Of a DNA stretch of 64,000 nt, positions 60,556-64,000 are shown in pieces. Under the pieces are notes generated by a model. The model saw only the letters and a program-made list of their open reading frames with translations, was not told the DNA's origin and made no database searches. Both the position numbers and the translations under genes were made by a program. How positions within the stretch are numbered: the stretch's first letter is position 1; each line of letters starts with the position of its first letter. This DNA is from Hevea brasiliensis (taxonomy: Eukaryota > Streptophyta > Magnoliopsida > Malpighiales > Euphorbiaceae). Location: contig NC_079503.1 in assembly GCF_030052815.1 (NCBI RefSeq), forward strand, positions 60,368,735-60,432,734. The letters run 5' to 3'.

Positions 60556-61150
60556 TAATTGGATGAGGATCTCCTTTCCATCCATTTATTTTTCTTTGTT
60601 CTTCAGTTGGCTGGGGATCTCCTCACTATCCATTTTTATTTTCATTGGTTTTTCGGTTGTTGAAGATTATGATTTTTCGATCAGTTATTGAAGACTCACA
60701 TCAACTTGGTATCAGAGCATTGGTTGCTAAATCAGTTTGGTTATCTATACTTTGTTGATTTTCCATTTTTGTTTTTCATTGATTTTTGGGTGTTGTTCTT
60801 CTTTTCATCTTGGGTCTTCTAAAATCCTTTTTTTTGAATTTGTTCATTTGGGTGTTTCTTTTCTTGCTTCATCTTGTTTTGTTTCTCCTGAATCTTATTG
60901 TGACTGAAATTAATAGATACTCTGATTTGTTGATTTTTTACTATAATAGTTGTTTGGGTGTTTTTATTTTTCTTTGATTTCATTTTGATTCATTTGTCTC
61001 ATTTGTGTTATTCATTTGTGTGAATCCTTTGCTAGCTAATTTCTTTGATTCCATTATGCTATTTCTATTTAGGTTATTTTTGGGAGAAATGTTTGGCTAG
61101 TTGAAGAGATTAATTTCTTCATTCAAGTTTTAGTGTTTAGGTATTGTAAT
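60556..61150 (+). mobile_element. LTR end, primer site and leader of another retrotransposon
   Basis: TGGTATCAGAGC at 60707-60718, an initiator-Met primer site, follows ...CACATCAACT, which could be an LTR end in CA plus a short spacer. Downstream is T-rich, AT-rich leader with no frame recognisable as gag. The layout resembles copia elements but the family is not identifiable. It is cut by the family D LTR at 61151. Confidence 0.5.
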
Positions 61151-64000
61151 TGTAACACCCCGTTTGCATAGCCTGGTAGATTTCACTGTTCCGGTGACCG
61201 GTGTCGGTCCGGACAGTTAAGGGGATTAGAACCACACTTAAGACAACTAGATAAGCCATAAACACAAATAATTAGTAATGTTCAATTAGTTAAGTATAAA
61301 CAAGAAAAACAGAACATAAGAAGTTAAACGAGCCAAGAGTCACAGCGATGGGTGACCTCCTCGGGAACGACTGCGAAGTCATTTTAAACTCAAATTTCGA
61401 ACCGTAAAAAGTGATGTTGCGGTCCTTAGGACCCTTATGGACGCAGTGGAAAAGAGAAAATCACAAAAAAGAACTGTTAAGTCAGTCAAATAATTAGGTC
61501 AGGGAACCGAAAGAAATAGGGAATTATTTGCAAACCGGGATGAACCAGCGAGGGGCAATTTGATCAATTGACCCCAAGAGCTGACTCCTGACCTAACTGT
61601 CAAATAAAATTGGAGAAAAGAAAATTTCAGAATCAAGAATTAAATTAAAGAACTAATAGAAAAATAGAAAAAAAAAAGAAAAAATCAAAAAGTAAAAAGG
61701 TGATGACATCATGCATGACCTCATGCATGATGCCATAACTAAACTAATTAATTTAATTAATTAATTGGAAATTTTGTGGTCTTCCATAACTAAAATAAAT
61801 AAAGAAAATAAAAGAAAAAAAAAAGTAAAAATCACTTCTTCTTCCTTCCATCTTGCCGCCCCATCTTCCTCCATAACTCCCATGAAAGTTTTTTTATCTA
61901 AGCTTAAATTCCTCCACCCAATTTACATAACTCCCCTAAAAACCTCACTAGACCTTGCAATCTCAACTTAAGAACAAGAAAGAAAGAAGAAAGGAGGAGA
62001 GGAATTGAAGAATTGGTGTTTAAGTTGAGGTTAGTTTATTAACTTGTCATTTTTCCATATTCAATGCATATGTGATGGTTGAAATGAGCTTAGAATTAAT
62101 TAAATGAAATGAAAATATGGGGGAAGGACTATTATTGAAATCTCGTCCAGCTTGGAGGGAGTATGATTTTGTATGGCTTGAGGGTTTTGAATGAGTTTAG
62201 AAACCTTACTTAGTTGAATGATTAGCATTAAAACCATTAAATGTAGTTAAATGCATGAGATGAATGAGTTAGGGTTTGAATGTTAGGGTTTGTGAACCAA
62301 ATTTTGGAGAAATGCATAAAGTAACCAATTGTGAACTGAAAAATGGTCAATAATGACCAAAGGAGATGTGTGGGAATTGTTAGAATGGAAGTCAAATTCG
62401 TAGGTTAAATGGTCATGCTGCTGGCAGCATGACCAAACCAACTTTGAAGGACCAAAACAGAAATTTTACAAGTCCAATTGATATGCCATCAATTGGGGAT
62501 GAAAATAGACGTAAAATGGCACAATTTTCATTAAGGAACCATAGCCAAAAACTGACCAAAACTTAGTGAACCAATTGACCAAAGTGAAATGAGAGCAGGC
62601 TGCCACTGCACAAACTGACCAAATAAACAGTAATTGTTCATTTAGTCATAACTCGAGCTAGGAAGGTCAAAATGACCTGAAATTTTACCAGTGATTAGAT
62701 AAGATATAGATCTAAAACTTTCATGAAGAACACCAACCCAAATTATTCCATTAACCTAATCAAATGATTGATCAAAGTTGAGTTACTGAACTTGCAAAAC
62801 TGCAGATTTTCATTTGAACAGTAAAGTTCCAATGGCTATAACTCTCTCTAGAAAACTCCGATTTAGGCGACTCTTGAACCGATGGAAACCTAAGACATAG
62901 TAGAACATTTCATATGAAGGAAATTAGACCAAATTATGGACTTAACGTGGTCAAATTATTGAATGAAGTTGGATCAAAAATCTACCAGAACCTAAATTGC
63001 AGCATGAACAGTGCACGTGAACAGTAATTGTATTTTGGCTATAACTTGAGCTAAAAAACTCCAATTGGGGTGATCCAAAAATGAGAATACACTTAAGACA
63101 ATAAAGAACATTTTCTATGAATGAAGTTTTGCCAAATTCCAACAGTAAAAGGGCCAATGGAACAGTGCAACTTGGAGCACCAAAACTGAAAATTTGACAA
63201 TTTGACCAAAAGGATTTAAGCTTTGAGAAAATGACCAAAACCAACAAATTTAATGACCAAAATGTGGTATGTGGGTGAAGTTGGAGTTCCCATACCTATT
63301 AAGCCTTAGAAAGTCAACTATTTGACTTGAATAGTATAGTGAATAGTAACCCGAAACACAAAAATTTCGAGAACGTCGAATTTAACACGTTAGAACTAGG
63401 TAAATGTGAAGCTAAATTTATTTTGGATTTGTGTTAAGTTCTAGTACTGAAACATTGTAAAATTGTGTGTTTCAGTTGAAAAGAATATCGGGAAGGAACC
63501 CGAGGAACTGAGTCGAGGCTAAGGGACGACTCGCTTGAGGTTTGTGCACAACATCTCCATGCTTTAAAATTCATTGATAAAGTGAACGAAATATGTATTT
63601 TACTTGTGCTTTAGAATTGTTGAAAGTTTAATTGTGATATTTTTTATGATGTTTTGATTTAAACTGTGAAAGTTATTGTGTATATTTGAAATGACAATGT
63701 TTAGCAATTTGTTAAGATAAGTTTTGAAACCACAGTGTCATGACCATATATTTGAACACCTCACTAGCATGACTAGTGGGGGTAATTAGTTTCAAATTTT
63801 GATTCCTTCTCTGGAGAAGTGTTGAGGTGTGCCAGTAGAAGAGGATGTGAATGGATATCCATATATTTGAGCTAGCTAGCCTTATGATGTGATTTCTCTT
63901 TAGCCTCTGGCTATTGAGATTCTATTTGTTTCGAACGGCATGATCTAACTGTGGGTTTTATGAAATGTGTTTTGATACTTCGAAATGAACGTGGTTTGCA
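61151..64000 (+). mobile_element. Family D gypsy LTR, runs off window
   Basis: It starts TGTAACACCCCG and follows 4307-7200 closely (GTGACCGGTGTCGGTC module at about 61187-61220; AACTCCAATTGG block near 63058; ACTAGTGGGG near 63773). The preceding bases GTAAT (61146-61150) may be one half of a target duplication. Whether this is a 5' or a solo LTR cannot be told, since it continues past 64000. Confidence 0.88.

Overview
This window looks like heterochromatic, AT-rich nuclear DNA of a flowering plant, most likely a eudicot. Every coding signal I can identify belongs to a transposable element: Ty3/gypsy chromoviruses of the Tekay/Del type, a Ty1/copia element, a MULE (MuDR-like) DNA transposon and a TRIM. 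No host gene, rRNA or tRNA gene is visible. The LTR style (3-4 kb LTRs starting TGTAACACCC, initiator-methionine tRNA primer sites) made me think of Euphorbiaceae, but that is only a weak guess.

Three gypsy LTR families recur; I call them B, C and D. Their internal sequences differ, but they share LTR start modules, a double-hairpin module and a palindrome before the polypurine tract. Layout: 1-1790 is the 3' end of a minus-strand copia element. 1791-7797 is a plus-strand family D element that has lost its 5' part; it is fused to the copia piece at 1790. 7798-25353 is a plus-strand copia 3' end whose 2.1 kb LTR holds a three-level nest: a family C solo LTR (8984-24399, target duplication ATCTA), which itself contains a full-length family B element (11607-22477, duplication CTTAC) and a five-LTR TRIM array (22949-23985, duplication ATATT). 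25354-27628 is two gypsy LTR pieces in inverted orientation. 27690-33019 is a degenerate minus-strand MULE transposase gene with two recognisable introns, split by a copia LTR at 30104-32210. 33832-35570 is a piece of another LTR. 35571-42501 is a family C element with gag but most of pol replaced by non-coding DNA. It is joined head-on to 42502-51993, a minus-strand family C element with gag and pol. 51994-58004 is three truncated LTR pieces. 58005-60555 is a further LTR split by a diverged copia LTR. 60556-61150 is an LTR end with primer site and leader. 61151-64000 is a family D LTR running off the window.

None of the elements looks able to move on its own. The reading frames carry stops, frameshifts or lost catalytic residues. 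In the best-preserved decayed pol (1791-4259) nearly all stops are C-to-T or G-to-A changes.

The most unusual observations are these. (1) The family B integrase contains a 75-bp segment with exact GT...AG ends, flanked by a 5-bp direct repeat (CAGGT) and absent from two related copies in the window, so it is a candidate recent intron gain. (2) Ten LTR copies carry a hairpin whose stem sequences change in a compensatory way. (3) The TRIM array sits within one target duplication, and its empty site can be read twice elsewhere in the window.
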